In this document: positions 9,007-17,725 of the stretch, piece by piece
Layout of the letters: every line of letters starts with the position of its first letter
How positions within the stretch are numbered: position 1 is the first letter of the stretch
Origin: Collinsella sp. AM33-4BH
GTDB lineage: Bacteria; Actinomycetota; Coriobacteriia; Coriobacteriales; Coriobacteriaceae
Direction: 5' to 3'
NCBI RefSeq assembly: GCF_003469205.1
Contig: NZ_QSIN01000007.1
Location: 62,001-126,000, forward strand
Length of the DNA: 64,000 bases
The notes under the pieces: generated by a model
Told to the model about the DNA's origin: nothing
The model's database searches: none
The model's input: the letters and a program-made list of their open reading frames with translations, nothing else
Position numbers and translations under genes: made by a program

Positions 9007-9052
9007 TCAAACGGTCAGTTAGTTATCGAGCGCGCGAGCATAGCAGTCAACA

Positions 9053-9901
9053 TTACGCCGCTGCGAACACTCCCAAGCCCGTTCCGATGATGCAGATTGC
9101 AAAGATGCCCAAGATGATCCAAATGGTCTTGACGCCCTTTTTGTACAGGGCGACGCAGGCAAAGGTTGCCAGCAAGGGCAGCAGACCGGGGAAGATCGAA
9201 TCGAACAGATCCTGCAGGACAATCTCCGAACCACCCACGTCAAAGGTCAAAGCAGTGGACAGTGAGACCTGTGCCGCAATCATCGCGCCAATGACGGTCA
9301 TTCCGAGGACACCGGCAGCATGCGTCATGCGAGACATAAGGTTGCTCTCTTCGGACTGCTGCAAAAACTTGGTTCCCAGGTCGTATCCCAGATGGGTGGC
9401 GACGATACGCGTTGCAAAGTTAATCACGGAGTAGATGAGCGCGTACACGATGGGGCCGAGCGGGTTGCCCGTCGAAGCGATGCCGATACCAATGCCGGCG
9501 GCAACCACGCGGAACGTTCCCCAGTAGAACGAATCGCCAATGCCGGAAAGCGGTCCCATGAGACCAACCTTCATGGCGTTAATCGAGGACGTGTCGAAGT
9601 TCTTATCGGCAGCCGCCTGCTCTTCCATCGAAACCGTTAGGCCGGCTACAAACGGAAGCACATGAGGCGTGATGTTAAAGAACTCGGTATGGCGATCGAG
9701 CGCCGCATAGTAATCGTCGTCGTTGGGATAGATCTTTCGCAGGGGCTTCTGAATGGTGTACATGAAGCCCATTGCCATCATCTTGTCGTACGACTGCGAG
9801 CACTGGCTCGTAAACTGGCGAAGGAACATGCTCCGATACATATCGGGAGTCATAATCGCGTCCTTCTTGGCCTCTTTGAGGTCGGTGTTCTGGATAGCCA
9901 T
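9053..9901 (-). CDS. PTS mannose-family EIID component (locus A)
   Basis: 282-aa membrane subunit of a mannose/fructose/sorbose-type phosphotransferase permease. It shows the family hallmark MGLMGPLSGIGDSFYWGT-like loop near residues 115-130, an N-terminal amphipathic cytoplasmic region (residues 1-80) and C-terminal hydrophobic helices. Together with EIIC it moves and helps phosphorylate the sugar. Its ATG overlaps the EIIC stop by one base, so the two are translationally coupled. It is the last gene of the SIS-EIIC-EIID transcript and is followed by a terminator. The specific sugar cannot be read from the protein; the neighbouring deglycase points to an Amadori compound. Confidence 0.93.
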   Translation of the reverse strand: MAIQNTDLKEAKKDAIMTPDMYRSMFLRQFTSQCSQSYDKMMAMGFMYTIQKPLRKIYPNDDDYYAALDRHTEFFNITPHVLPFVAGLTVSMEEQAAADKNFDTSSINAMKVGLMGPLSGIGDSFYWGTFRVVAAGIGIGIASTGNPLGPIVYALIYSVINFATRIVATHLGYDLGTKFLQQSEESNLMSRMTHAAGVLGMTVIGAMIAAQVSLSTALTFDVGGSEIVLQDLFDSIFPGLLPLLATFACVALYKKGVKTIWIILGIFAICIIGTGLGVFAAA

Positions 9902-10674
9902 TAGAAGTCCTCCTCTTCATCTGCAGCAACCGTCTGCGGACCGGACGAGCCCTCGCGGAAGGCCAGGAGCAGCGCGACGCAAATGGCAGCTGCGGCGACG
10001 CCGACCACGTCCATCTTGAGGTAGATGACCATAATGAAGCCCAGGAACAGCCAGGGAAGGAGCCTGTTATCGCCCATGGTCCTGATAAGAAGAGCGAAGC
10101 CGATGCAGACCATGACGCCGGACGCAACGTTGAGGCCGTCCATCACAAACTGCGGAATCGCGTTGAGCGCATTGTTGATAAGGTCGGCGCCAAAGAACAG
10201 CGAGCCAAACACCAACAGTGCAGACGGAATGCCAATCGACAGCGGCACGATGGTCAGATGGTACAGATTCGCCTTGGCAAGATCGCGATTTGCCAGAGCG
10301 GTCTCAATCTTCTTGCAGGCAAAGGCACCCGGAACGGCGTAGCAGAAGTTGCGCCACACCTGAAGGAAGACGGAGACGGGAAGGGCGAGCGCGACGGCAG
10401 TTGCCGTGCCCGTACCCGTAATGACGGCAAACGCGCAGCCAAGCACGCCGGAGGCATAGACCTCGGGAGGAACCGCCGCGCCGACCATGATGGCACCCAT
10501 GAACATGGACTCCAAAGCAGCGCCGACGATAACGCCCTGCTGGACATCGCCAAGGATCAAGCCGACAAACAGGCTCGTAAACAGCGGACGACCAAGCATC
10601 GTAATGCCAAATAATTGCTCGTCCATGGACGCAATAAATGCGACCAGTGCAACTAGAAGATACTGGACAACCAT
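9901..10674 (-). CDS. PTS mannose-family EIIC component (locus A)
   Basis: 257-aa integral membrane channel subunit with about seven helices and the family patterns RPLFTSLFVGLILGD and GAALESMFMGAIMVGAAVPPE. It binds and translocates the sugar while EIIB donates phosphate. The track from TTG 10683 adds three residues; I prefer ATG 10674, which follows a CTGGGG site by about 9 bases. The acidic C-terminus (AADEEEDF) ends one base into the EIID start. It follows the SIS gene by about 80 bases and is probably co-transcribed with it. Confidence 0.92.
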   Translation of the reverse strand: MVVQYLLVALVAFIASMDEQLFGITMLGRPLFTSLFVGLILGDVQQGVIVGAALESMFMGAIMVGAAVPPEVYASGVLGCAFAVITGTGTATAVALALPVSVFLQVWRNFCYAVPGAFACKKIETALANRDLAKANLYHLTIVPLSIGIPSALLVFGSLFFGADLINNALNAIPQFVMDGLNVASGVMVCIGFALLIRTMGDNRLLPWLFLGFIMVIYLKMDVVGVAAAAICVALLLAFREGSSGPQTVAADEEEDF

Positions 10675-10755
10675 TTCGATCAACCCCAGAAACAGGTCTG
10701 CAGGCGAGGCATTCTGCGCAGCTCGCCTGCAGACAACCGCAGCAATTTGAGAGGA

Positions 10756-11790
10756 TTAGTAGTTCATCTGGTGGTAGTAGCGACGCGTGGTGAGCGGGTG
10801 GTTACGGACGTGCTCGAGATGGCAGCTCAGGCGCTCGGTGATGGTGTAGGTGACCATCGGGGAGACGATCTTGCGGAACTCGGGGTCGCTGAACGGCAGC
10901 TCGACCTCGGCGGTGTCAAACTTGTTCACGCGGACGTTGACGCCCTTCTCGTCGGCGAGCATGTGAGTGAAGTTGTCCACGCGGTCCATGAGCTTACGGG
11001 TGTCGTCCTCGCCGTAGAGCATGATGAGGCTCGTGCCCTCCTCGCACAGCTCGATGGTGCCGTGGAAGAACTCGGCGGCGTGGATGGACTTGGTCTTGAT
11101 CCACTGCATCTCCTCGAGGATGCACATGGCGTAGTCGTACGCCTCGCCCCAGAGCATGCCGGAGCCGATCACCATGTGGTAGTCGAGGTCCTTGAAGTCC
11201 TCGGCCATGGCGGCGCAGCGCTCGTCCTGGGCGTCCTTGGCCTTGATGAGGAACGGGGCGATGTTGCCGAACTCCTCCATGAAGGTGTCGTACTTGGGGA
11301 AGGCGCCGACGTTCTTGAGGAAGCGGGCGACCAGCGTGATCTGGTAGGTGTAGATGGCCTCGCACAGGACGTCGTCCTCGGCGAAGCTGAAGAACTTGTA
11401 ATCGGCGTACTCGGTTGCCGGGGTGTTGTCGTTGGAGACATACATCAGCGTGCGGGCGCCCTGCTCCTGGCAGAACTTGGCGGCCTCGATGATCTCGGGG
11501 GTGGTGCCGGTGCGGGTGGAGAAGACGCAGACCGAGTCCTTGTTGAAGGTCTTGGGCGGGCATGCGAGGAATTCGGCGGCGATCTCGCAGTGGATGTCGA
11601 CGTCAGCCGTGGTGGTCTCGACCCAGTACTTCATCGGGAGCGTGTGGGCCCAGGTGCCGCCGCAGCCGATGAAGAAGATGTTGGAATAACCCTGCTCGCA
11701 GACCTCGTCCACGGCAGCCTCAATCTGAGGACGGAGAGCGAGGGCATCGCTCACAACCTTCTCGTAACGAGGCTCATCGAAATTGAACAT
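10756..11790 (-). CDS. SIS-domain fructosamine-6-phosphate deglycase-like protein (locus A)
   Basis: 344-aa cytoplasmic protein with two SIS domains (first includes IGCGGTWAHT near residues 41-50 and STRTGTTPE near 91-99). Glu227 and His243, 16 residues apart, with EFFHGTIE at 240-247, match the catalytic Glu-His pair and FHG motif of FraB/FrlB deglycases, which split a sugar-phosphate/amino-acid adduct into hexose 6-phosphate plus amino acid. The HG(T) replaces the more usual HGP, so the substrate may differ from loci B and C. ATG 11790 has AGGAG 6 bases upstream. It heads the SIS-EIIC-EIID transcript behind an operator-promoter. A glucosamine-type isomerase is the less likely alternative. 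Confidence 0.82.
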   Translation of the reverse strand: MFNFDEPRYEKVVSDALALRPQIEAAVDEVCEQGYSNIFFIGCGGTWAHTLPMKYWVETTTADVDIHCEIAAEFLACPPKTFNKDSVCVFSTRTGTTPEIIEAAKFCQEQGARTLMYVSNDNTPATEYADYKFFSFAEDDVLCEAIYTYQITLVARFLKNVGAFPKYDTFMEEFGNIAPFLIKAKDAQDERCAAMAEDFKDLDYHMVIGSGMLWGEAYDYAMCILEEMQWIKTKSIHAAEFFHGTIELCEEGTSLIMLYGEDDTRKLMDRVDNFTHMLADEKGVNVRVNKFDTAEVELPFSDPEFRKIVSPMVTYTITERLSCHLEHVRNHPLTTRRYYHQMNY

Positions 11791-11837
11791 CCCTTACTCC
11801 TAACTCACTTGGATGAACCCTTCATTCATCCCATGAC

Positions 11838-11868
11838 GTTATAATACTTTATATAACTAACTATGCAA
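11838..11868 (-). promoter_or_regulatory. Promoter and GntR-type operator before the locus A SIS gene
   Basis: On the minus strand TTGCAT (11863-11868) and TATTAT (11841-11846) are 16 bases apart, a plausible -35/-10 pair. Overlapping them is the palindrome GTTATAATACTTTATATAAC (11838-11857), with arms GTTATA/TATAAC. An operator covering the -10 box fits repression by the GntR protein encoded upstream. Confidence 0.6.
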
Positions 11869-11901
11869 GAACTATTTCAGATTTTTCTGATTTTTCTTTA
11901 A

Positions 11902-11933
11902 TAAAAAGCCCGCCGATCAAATGATCGACGGGC
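11902..11933 (-). terminator. Terminator between EIIB and SIS in locus A
   Basis: GCCCG-CGATCA and TGATCG-CGGGC arms (11908-11933); on the minus strand the stem is followed by TTTTTATT. It separates the EIIA-EIIB transcript from the SIS-EIIC-EIID transcript. Confidence 0.8.
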
Positions 11934-11984
11934 ATAGGCATAGAGCATTGGTTCAATAAATGCCGAGCATCAACGTGTTTCCGG

Positions 11985-12458
11985 CTAGAAAACGTCCTTG
12001 GCAAACACCTTAGCGTCATTGGGAACCTGACGGATTTCGATGGCCACGCCATCGCCCAGGAGCTCTTGGATATGCTCGGCATCTTTCTCGGTCGCAAAGA
12101 TCGCAGGGGTCGGATGAAGCGTGGTCTCAGGGGTCTTTCGGGTTCCACCCAGATTGATCTCTTTGATGTCTTTGCAACCCTTAGCGAGACGATAGACATC
12201 TTCAATCGTCTCAGTGATGATAAACAGCGAGTACTTGTCGGTAACGCCGCTGTTGAGCGCCTCGATAGCGGCGTCAACATCCTTGATGACGAGTTTAACG
12301 CCGTTGGGGCGGGCGAGCCTCAAGGCCGCCTTCCTCATGTCGTCTTTTGCCACAGCATCGCTGGCAAGCAGGATGCAATCCACATCCAAAGCGTGAGTCC
12401 AGGACATGGCAACTTGGCCGTGAATCAGTCGGTAATCAACTCTCGTAAGCTTAATCAT
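11985..12458 (-). CDS. PTS mannose-family EIIB component (locus A)
   Basis: 157-aa cytoplasmic phosphocarrier of the PTSIIB_sorb type. The motif DYRLIHGQV places the phosphorylated histidine at residue 13; it takes phosphate from EIIA and gives it to the incoming sugar. The start is ATG 12458 (MIKLTRVD), 9 bases after GGAG; the ATG at 12467 lies directly against that site and is unlikely. EIIA is upstream and a terminator follows, so EIIA and EIIB form a short unit apart from the membrane subunits. Confidence 0.92.
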   Translation of the reverse strand: MIKLTRVDYRLIHGQVAMSWTHALDVDCILLASDAVAKDDMRKAALRLARPNGVKLVIKDVDAAIEALNSGVTDKYSLFIITETIEDVYRLAKGCKDIKEINLGGTRKTPETTLHPTPAIFATEKDAEHIQELLGDGVAIEIRQVPNDAKVFAKDVF

Positions 12459-12529
12459 CGTTATCATCTCCGCACGTGATAAAGGGAATGACAGGTGTGG
12501 CCCTTAGCTAGGGCTCGAACCAGAACTAA

Positions 12530-12949
12530 CTAGAACTCTTCTTCCTCGGCGCCGGTAAGCATGTCCGCCGCCTCGCAAAGCTGAATATACGAACGCGACC
12601 CCTCGACCGCGGCTTTGGCCTTGTCCGCATCCAGGGAATCCAGCTGTGTAACCATTTCCACCAGCAGCGGCAAGTTCATTCCGGTAATCAACGTGAACGA
12701 TCCGGTGGTCTGTCTCTGAATGAATTCGTTGTTTACAGAGCCGCCAAAGATGTCAGTCACGACAAACCAAGAGTCGGCAGGGTCCCTCGTCTCCATCCAT
12801 GCATCAATCAACGCCGCGACGTCCCTTGAATCGTCATCGACATAGGCGCACAGGCACTCGATTCGGTCGTTGGTGCCCATCAGAATCTCCAGAGAGCTTT
12901 TCATGCCTTGGGCGAGATAACCATGACTCGCTAGCAATATCTTATTCAT
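12530..12949 (-). CDS. PTS mannose-family EIIA component (locus A)
   Basis: 139-aa cytoplasmic protein of the EIIA-Man fold. LASHGYLAQG puts the phosphoryl-accepting histidine at residue 9, and TDIFGGSVNN (near residue 65) is the second family motif. It receives phosphate from HPr. GGAG lies 5 bases upstream of ATG 12949. The tail ends in five acidic residues. It is the first structural gene downstream of the locus A regulator. Confidence 0.93.
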   Translation of the reverse strand: MNKILLASHGYLAQGMKSSLEILMGTNDRIECLCAYVDDDSRDVAALIDAWMETRDPADSWFVVTDIFGGSVNNEFIQRQTTGSFTLITGMNLPLLVEMVTQLDSLDADKAKAAVEGSRSYIQLCEAADMLTGAEEEEF

Positions 12950-13084
12950 AGTTCTCCAATACCAATAGGACGTACTATATTGTCATAACAAAGTATATTA
13001 GCAATCTACCCTACGTGGTGTGTCTATTTTCCAAATCCGCGAACGGTAACAATTGGTCGGTAAATCGACCAATCTATCGCTAAT

Positions 13085-13798
13085 TTACAAATAGAACTTC
13101 AGTCGCTCGGTGCAGTACACCTGACGGGAGATGAAAAGCGGCTCGCCACTTGGGGCATAACGTCTATCGACAAACAGAAGCAGCGAAGAGTCCAGCTCCA
13201 CGTTAAGGTATGCCGCCTCGAGCTCGCTCGCATAGCAGACCTCGAGCGTACGCGTGTTGGGACCCATCTTGATCCCCTGGCGATCGAGTACCGCCATCAG
13301 CGAATCATCGAGGGACTCATGCTCCAAAAAAGAAAGCGCAGCGGAATAGCTATTGGTTTCCAGCATCGTGGGCTTGCCATCCACAAGGCGCAGACGACGG
13401 CTACGCAATACCTTTTGGGTATCGTCTACGCCCAGGAACTTCGCGTCTCGCAGACTTGGGAAGTCCCAGCCCATTTCGAGAACCCTGGTAGACGCCTGTT
13501 TGCCCGCAAGCTGGCACGAATGGGTAAAGCTCTCACGGTCGTCCGCGGCATACATCTGCGTGTCCGACGAAACGAACGTGCCCTTGCCGCGGGCCCTCTC
13601 AACAAGCCCAGCATCTTCCATTTCTTTAATTGCGGAGCGAACCGTTATTCGGCTCACGCCAAATTGCTCGATAAGCTCCGCCTCGGTCGGAAGCTTATCT
13701 CCCGGGCGGTACGTGCCGTTGGCGATTGAATCAGAAAGCGCACGAACAATCTGTTTGTACAGGGGGATAACGCTATTTGCCTCAACCATATCAACCAT
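13085..13798 (-). CDS. GntR/UTRA transcriptional regulator (locus A)
   Basis: 237-aa DNA-binding protein: winged helix at residues about 10-75 (PTEAELIEQFGVSRITVRSAI, then GKGTFV) and a UTRA effector domain at about 90-235 typical of the HutC subfamily, whose ligands are often phosphosugars. It lies just upstream of EIIA in the same direction and probably controls the locus, de-repressed by the sugar phosphate. ATG 13798 sits next to AAAGG and ATG 13789 lies 10 bases from it; either could be used. Confidence 0.88.
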   Translation of the reverse strand: MVDMVEANSVIPLYKQIVRALSDSIANGTYRPGDKLPTEAELIEQFGVSRITVRSAIKEMEDAGLVERARGKGTFVSSDTQMYAADDRESFTHSCQLAGKQASTRVLEMGWDFPSLRDAKFLGVDDTQKVLRSRRLRLVDGKPTMLETNSYSAALSFLEHESLDDSLMAVLDRQGIKMGPNTRTLEVCYASELEAAYLNVELDSSLLLFVDRRYAPSGEPLFISRQVYCTERLKFYL

Positions 13799-14005
13799 AC
13801 CTTTACAAGGAATCAGCAGCCTATAGATAAATGACTTATATTGTATTAGAACTTTTTAGCACTCCACGCCATTTCCTATAATGTTTTAGCAAACGAGGGG
13901 TTATTTTGCGTAAGCGGTGTAGAGTCCATCCATTTCCGCATACAGCTTCAATCTGATGGCGGTATATGCATCCGATAAGCCGATTGATTTTTATCTTATA
14001 CCTGT

Positions 14006-14041
14006 CTCACATTCATCCCTCGTCGTAGAGATGAATGTGAG
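14006..14041. repeat. Inverted repeat CTCACATTCATC / GATGAATGTGAG
   Basis: Twelve-base perfect arms at 14006-14017 and 14030-14041 around a 12-base loop, followed by GTGAGAGAT. Style resembles the ATCTCTC clusters at 8.7-8.9 kb. It lies in the 471-bp gap between the GntR gene and the M16C protease, just before repeat array 1; no gene is seen in the gap. Confidence 0.5.
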
Positions 14042-14065
14042 GTGAGAGATACGTACTTGACGCGC

Positions 14066-14180
14066 GAGCGTGGATATTTGGACGGTTTTTGGGCTTTTGG
14101 CGGCCGATTTCGTCCGAAAATCCACGCTCGTGCGGCAGACGTCCGAATTTCCACGCTCGTGTGCCAGAAAATCCACGCTC
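14066..14180 (+). repeat. Hairpin-headed TCCACGCTC array 1
   Basis: A 64-bp inverted repeat (14066-14129) opening with GAGCGTGGA and closing with TCCACGCTC, then further TCCACGCTC copies beginning at 14150 and 14172, that is +29 and +22 bases from the closing copy at 14121. The same head length and spacing occur in arrays 2 and 3. Confidence 0.8.
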
Positions 14181-14270
14181 ATCCGGCAGATTGGTCGAAG
14201 GCCCCATATGGGTATACTCTCGGAGATTCGACTCGATTCGCCCCCGTTGGGGCGTCAAAGGAGACTGCAT

Positions 14271-17200
14271 ATGTCCACTACCTCAACCGACCCGCGCGCC
14301 GCTGCCGCCGCGCTGCTGGTGCCCGGAACCACCTGCCACGGCTTTACCGTCGAACGCCGCGAGACCGTGCCCGAGCTCGACGCAGACGCTTACGTGCTGC
14401 GCCACACCGCCTCGGGCGCTCGCCTGCTGCACCTAGCGTGCGACGACGAAAACAAGGCCTTTGCCATTGGCTTTAAGACGCCGCCGGCCGATTCCACCGG
14501 CGTGTTCCATATTCTTGAGCACTCGGTGCTGTGCGGATCGGCCAAGTTCCCCGTCAAGGAGCCGTTTGTCGATCTGATCAAGAGCTCCATGCAGACGTTC
14601 CTCAACGCCATGACCTACCCCGACAAGACCATCTACCCCGTTGCCACCACCAACGAGCAGGACCTGTACAACCTGATGGACGTGTACCTGGACGCGGTGT
14701 TCAACCCGGCCATCTATACCAAGCCCACCATTTTTGAGCAGGAGGGTTGGCACTACGAGCTGGACCTGCCAGAAGGTGCCGAGAGCGAGGGCGACGGCGG
14801 CCCCGCGAGCCTGCGCGAGGGCACACTGCGCTATAACGGCGTGGTGTTCAACGAGATGAAGGGCGCGCTGTCCGACCCCATGAGCGTGCTGGACGACGCC
14901 GTCAACGCCGCGCTCTATCCCGACACCGCCTATGCGCACGAGAGCGGCGGCGACCCGCGCGCGATTCCCGCGCTCACCTACGAGCAGTTCCTGGACACGC
15001 ACGCGCGCCACTACAATCCTTCCAACTCCTATATCACGCTCTACGGCGACCTGGACGTGGACCGCGCACTGGCCTTTTTGGACGAGCGCTACCTGTCGCA
15101 GCCGAGCGCCGCGAGCCGCCGCATGGACGCAGCCGTTGCCGCCGGCGAGGACCCGTCCACGCTGGCGCCCAATCCGCTGGGCGTGCAGGCGCCCGTGACC
15201 TGCGAGTATAAGCGCGTCGAGATGGCCACCACGCCCGAGAACGCCCTGGTGGGCCTGGGCCTGGTACTGGGCAGCGCGCTCGACCGCAAGCGCACAATCG
15301 CCGCGGACATCCTGTTCGAGGCGCTGCTGGGCTCCAACGAAGCGCCGGTTAAGAAGACCATTCTGGCCGCCGGCCTGGGCGGCAACGTGGTGAGCTACAC
15401 CGCGGCCGAGAGTCTGCAGCCCTACGAGCTCATCATGCTGCAAAACGCGCAGCCCGGCGTGGCGCGCGAGCTGCGCCACGTGTTCCAGGACGCCTGTCGC
15501 GACCTGTGTGAGCGCGGCGTTCCGCGCGAGCGTCTGGAAGCTATCATCAGCAGCAACGAATACGACCTGCGCCAGCGCGACTACGGTATCGCCGACGGTG
15601 TGGCCATTGCATGCGATGCGCTGAGCACCTGGCTCTACGATGACGACGCTGCGACGCTGGCGCTCAAGTACGGCCCGGTGTACGAGGAGCTTCGTGGCGA
15701 GCTGGACGGCAGCTACTTTGAGGACCTGCTGCGCGAGCTGGTGCTGGAAAACGATCACATGGCGCTGGTCGAGCTGATGCCGGTGGACGCCGCCGAGGGT
15801 TCGGAGAGTGCCGAAGCCGCCGAGCTGGCAGCCAAGCGCGATGCCATGACCGATGCCGAGCTGGCCGACGTGGTCGAGCGCACGGCTGCGCTGCGTGCCG
15901 CACAGGAGGCGGAAGACACACCCGAGGCCAAGGCCACGCTGCCGCGCCTGCGCGTGTCCGACATTGGCGAGGCGCGCCCCGAGCCGCCGCTGGTCGTGGA
16001 CACGACCGCGCCCATCCCCTGCCTGCGCCACGGCATCCCCACCAACCGTCTGGCCTACGCCATGCAGTATTTCGACCTGAGCTGCGTCGCATTTGAGGAC
16101 CTGCCCTATGTGACGCTGCTCTGCCGCCTGCTCAAGCAGCTGCCCACACGCGAGCATTCTGCCGAGGAACTCGACAACTTGCTCGCCGGCAAGCTCGGCT
16201 TTTTGAGCTTTACGACCGAAGTCATGACGCAGCCCGAAGTGGACGGCGTGTGCCCCTACCTGCTGGTGAGCGCCGGCGCCCTGTCCGAGAAGGTCGATGC
16301 GCTGGCGAGTCTGCCGCGCGAGGTATGGTCGAGCACGCTTTTGGCAGACGCCGACGCCGACCGCGTGCGCGACGTGCTCACGCAGATTCGCATTGGGCTT
16401 GAGCAGGGCTTTATCAACAACGGACACTCGGCGGCGCTCGGCCGCGCGATGAGCTACAGCTCGCCTTCGGCCGTGGTGCGCGAGCAGCTTTCGGGCGTGG
16501 ACTTCTATCTGTTCCTGCGCGATCTGCTCGACCACTTTGACGAGCGCGCGGACGGGCTGCGTACCAAGCTTGCCGAGCTGGCAGGCCGCATCTTTGTGTC
16601 CGATGGCTGTCTGGCGAGCTTTACCGGCAGCGATGAGGACTTTAACGCGTACTGGGCCGCCGCGGGCGACCTGGGGCTGGACGCTGGCGACGGCGCCGGT
16701 GCCGGCCGCGACGCGCTCGTGGTGCCGACGCCGTGCGACCGCCACGAGGCTTTTGTCATCCCCAGCGACATCTGCTTTGCGGCAAGCGCGTGCGACCCGC
16801 GTCGCTTGGGGCTCGACGTGACAGGCGCCTGGGCGGTTGCCGCCAACGCACTCTCCTACGACTACCTGTGGAACGAGATCCGCGTGAAGGGCGGGGCGTA
16901 CGGCTGCGGATTCCGCGCGGCAGGTGAGCGTCAGGCGGCGTTCTACACCTACCGCGACCCGGCGATCGATCCTTCGATTGAGCGCGTGGAGCGCGCGGGT
17001 GCATGGCTTGGCAGCTTTGAGCCCGACGAAGCCGCCTTTGAGGGCTTTATCGTGAGCTGCGTGAGCGGCATGGACGCGCCGGTGAAGCCGTACGCGCTCA
17101 CCAAGCGCCGCAACACGACCTACCTGGCCGGGCTCGATCCGCATGCGCGCGAGGAGCGTCGCGCCCAGATGCTCGCCGCCACGCCCGGTGAGCTGCGCTC

Positions 17201-17315
17201 GCTCGGCACCGACGTGACGCGCATCGCAGCCGAGTCGCCCACCTGCGTCTTTGGCGGCCGCGACGTCATCGCCAAGAGCAACGCCGGCTTTAACGTCGTC
17301 GACCTGATGGGCTAA
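14271..17315 (+). CDS. M16C family zinc metalloprotease (insulinase/presequence-protease type)
   Basis: 1014-aa protease of the Cym1/PreP class (M16C), which degrades short peptides inside a closed chamber formed by two halves. HILEH at residues 80-84 is the inverted zinc motif HxxEH with catalytic Glu83; the LCGSAKFPVKEPF that follows is typical of the subfamily. Length matches the family (about 970-1030 aa), with M16C-associated and C-terminal M16 domains after residue 500. No signal peptide, so cytoplasmic. AAGGAG lies 7 bases before ATG 14271. The reading frame continues upstream through repeat array 1 to 14070 but that extension has no ribosome site. Very high GC3. Confidence 0.93.
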   Translation: MSTTSTDPRAAAAALLVPGTTCHGFTVERRETVPELDADAYVLRHTASGARLLHLACDDENKAFAIGFKTPPADSTGVFHILEHSVLCGSAKFPVKEPFVDLIKSSMQTFLNAMTYPDKTIYPVATTNEQDLYNLMDVYLDAVFNPAIYTKPTIFEQEGWHYELDLPEGAESEGDGGPASLREGTLRYNGVVFNEMKGALSDPMSVLDDAVNAALYPDTAYAHESGGDPRAIPALTYEQFLDTHARHYNPSNSYITLYGDLDVDRALAFLDERYLSQPSAASRRMDAAVAAGEDPSTLAPNPLGVQAPVTCEYKRVEMATTPENALVGLGLVLGSALDRKRTIAADILFEALLGSNEAPVKKTILAAGLGGNVVSYTAAESLQPYELIMLQNAQPGVARELRHVFQDACRDLCERGVPRERLEAIISSNEYDLRQRDYGIADGVAIACDALSTWLYDDDAATLALKYGPVYEELRGELDGSYFEDLLRELVLENDHMALVELMPVDAAEGSESAEAAELAAKRDAMTDAELADVVERTAALRAAQEAEDTPEAKATLPRLRVSDIGEARPEPPLVVDTTAPIPCLRHGIPTNRLAYAMQYFDLSCVAFEDLPYVTLLCRLLKQLPTREHSAEELDNLLAGKLGFLSFTTEVMTQPEVDGVCPYLLVSAGALSEKVDALASLPREVWSSTLLADADADRVRDVLTQIRIGLEQGFINNGHSAALGRAMSYSSPSAVVREQLSGVDFYLFLRDLLDHFDERADGLRTKLAELAGRIFVSDGCLASFTGSDEDFNAYWAAAGDLGLDAGDGAGAGRDALVVPTPCDRHEAFVIPSDICFAASACDPRRLGLDVTGAWAVAANALSYDYLWNEIRVKGGAYGCGFRAAGERQAAFYTYRDPAIDPSIERVERAGAWLGSFEPDEAAFEGFIVSCVSGMDAPVKPYALTKRRNTTYLAGLDPHAREERRAQMLAATPGELRSLGTDVTRIAAESPTCVFGGRDVIAKSNAGFNVVDLMG

Positions 17316-17328
17316 CCACAGCAAGCAA

Positions 17329-17365
17329 AACCACTACAAAGGGGACAGGCCCCTTTGTAGTGGTT
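17329..17365. terminator. GGGGACAGG hairpin, REP-like, probable bidirectional terminator
   Basis: Sixteen-base perfect arms (AACCACTACAAAGGGG and complement) around ACAGG, directly after the M16C stop. One of at least five related hairpins in the window carrying GGGACAGG or its relative. Confidence 0.6.
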
Positions 17366-17426
17366 CGAACACTTGTTCTATACGTACACATGTTCTATAG
17401 TATGGGTGATTGCATCGGATCAAAAT

Positions 17427-17447
17427 TGCAACTAGAATATAGTTGCA
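17427..17447. promoter_or_regulatory. Probable HicB operator
   Basis: Perfect palindrome TGCAACTA-GAATA-TAGTTGCA, ending 14 bases before the hicA start. The position and symmetry fit autorepression by HicB, the known control mode of hicAB. Confidence 0.65.
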
Positions 17448-17461
17448 GAATGTGAGGCGGG

Positions 17462-17725
17462 ATGACTCGAGCCGATAAACTCATCGCCCAACTGTTTAGC
17501 TGCCCTTCGACGTATCGGTATGCCGATTTTTTAAAAGTCATGGCCTCATATGGCTTTGAAATGGACAGCAAAGGCAAGACATCCGGATCGCGCATTCGCT
17601 TCTACAGGCCCTCAGATGGCAGGATGTTCGTGATGCACGCGCCTCATCCATCTGACGAATTGACAGCGGGGACAATTCGAAACATCGTTCGATTTCTGCA
17701 GGATGTCGGAGGCAGTCATGAGTAA
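17462..17725 (+). CDS. hicA: HicA-family toxin
   Basis: 87-aa small basic protein of the double-stranded-RNA-binding-like HicA fold; in the family it is an mRNA interferase. The glycine-rich GKTSGSRIRFYRP segment (residues about 37-49) matches the family's GSH(H) region but carries Arg where the catalytic histidine usually sits; HAPHP near residue 60 supplies other histidines. Its 3' end overlaps the hicB start by 8 bases. The start has GAGGCGGG just upstream. Toxicity is inferred from the family; the missing His makes activity uncertain. Confidence 0.82.
   Translation: MTRADKLIAQLFSCPSTYRYADFLKVMASYGFEMDSKGKTSGSRIRFYRPSDGRMFVMHAPHPSDELTAGTIRNIVRFLQDVGGSHE

Noticed and set aside
10747..11844. 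Plus-strand reading frame opposite the locus A SIS gene
   Set aside because: Val/Leu/Gly-rich mirror of the SIS gene; the minus strand has catalytic motifs and a good ribosome site.
14433..17324. Long minus-strand reading frame (963 codons) opposite the M16C protease gene
   Set aside because: It is a mirror of a high-GC gene: no ribosome site, no domain, and the plus-strand protein carries HILEH and matches a known family over its full length.
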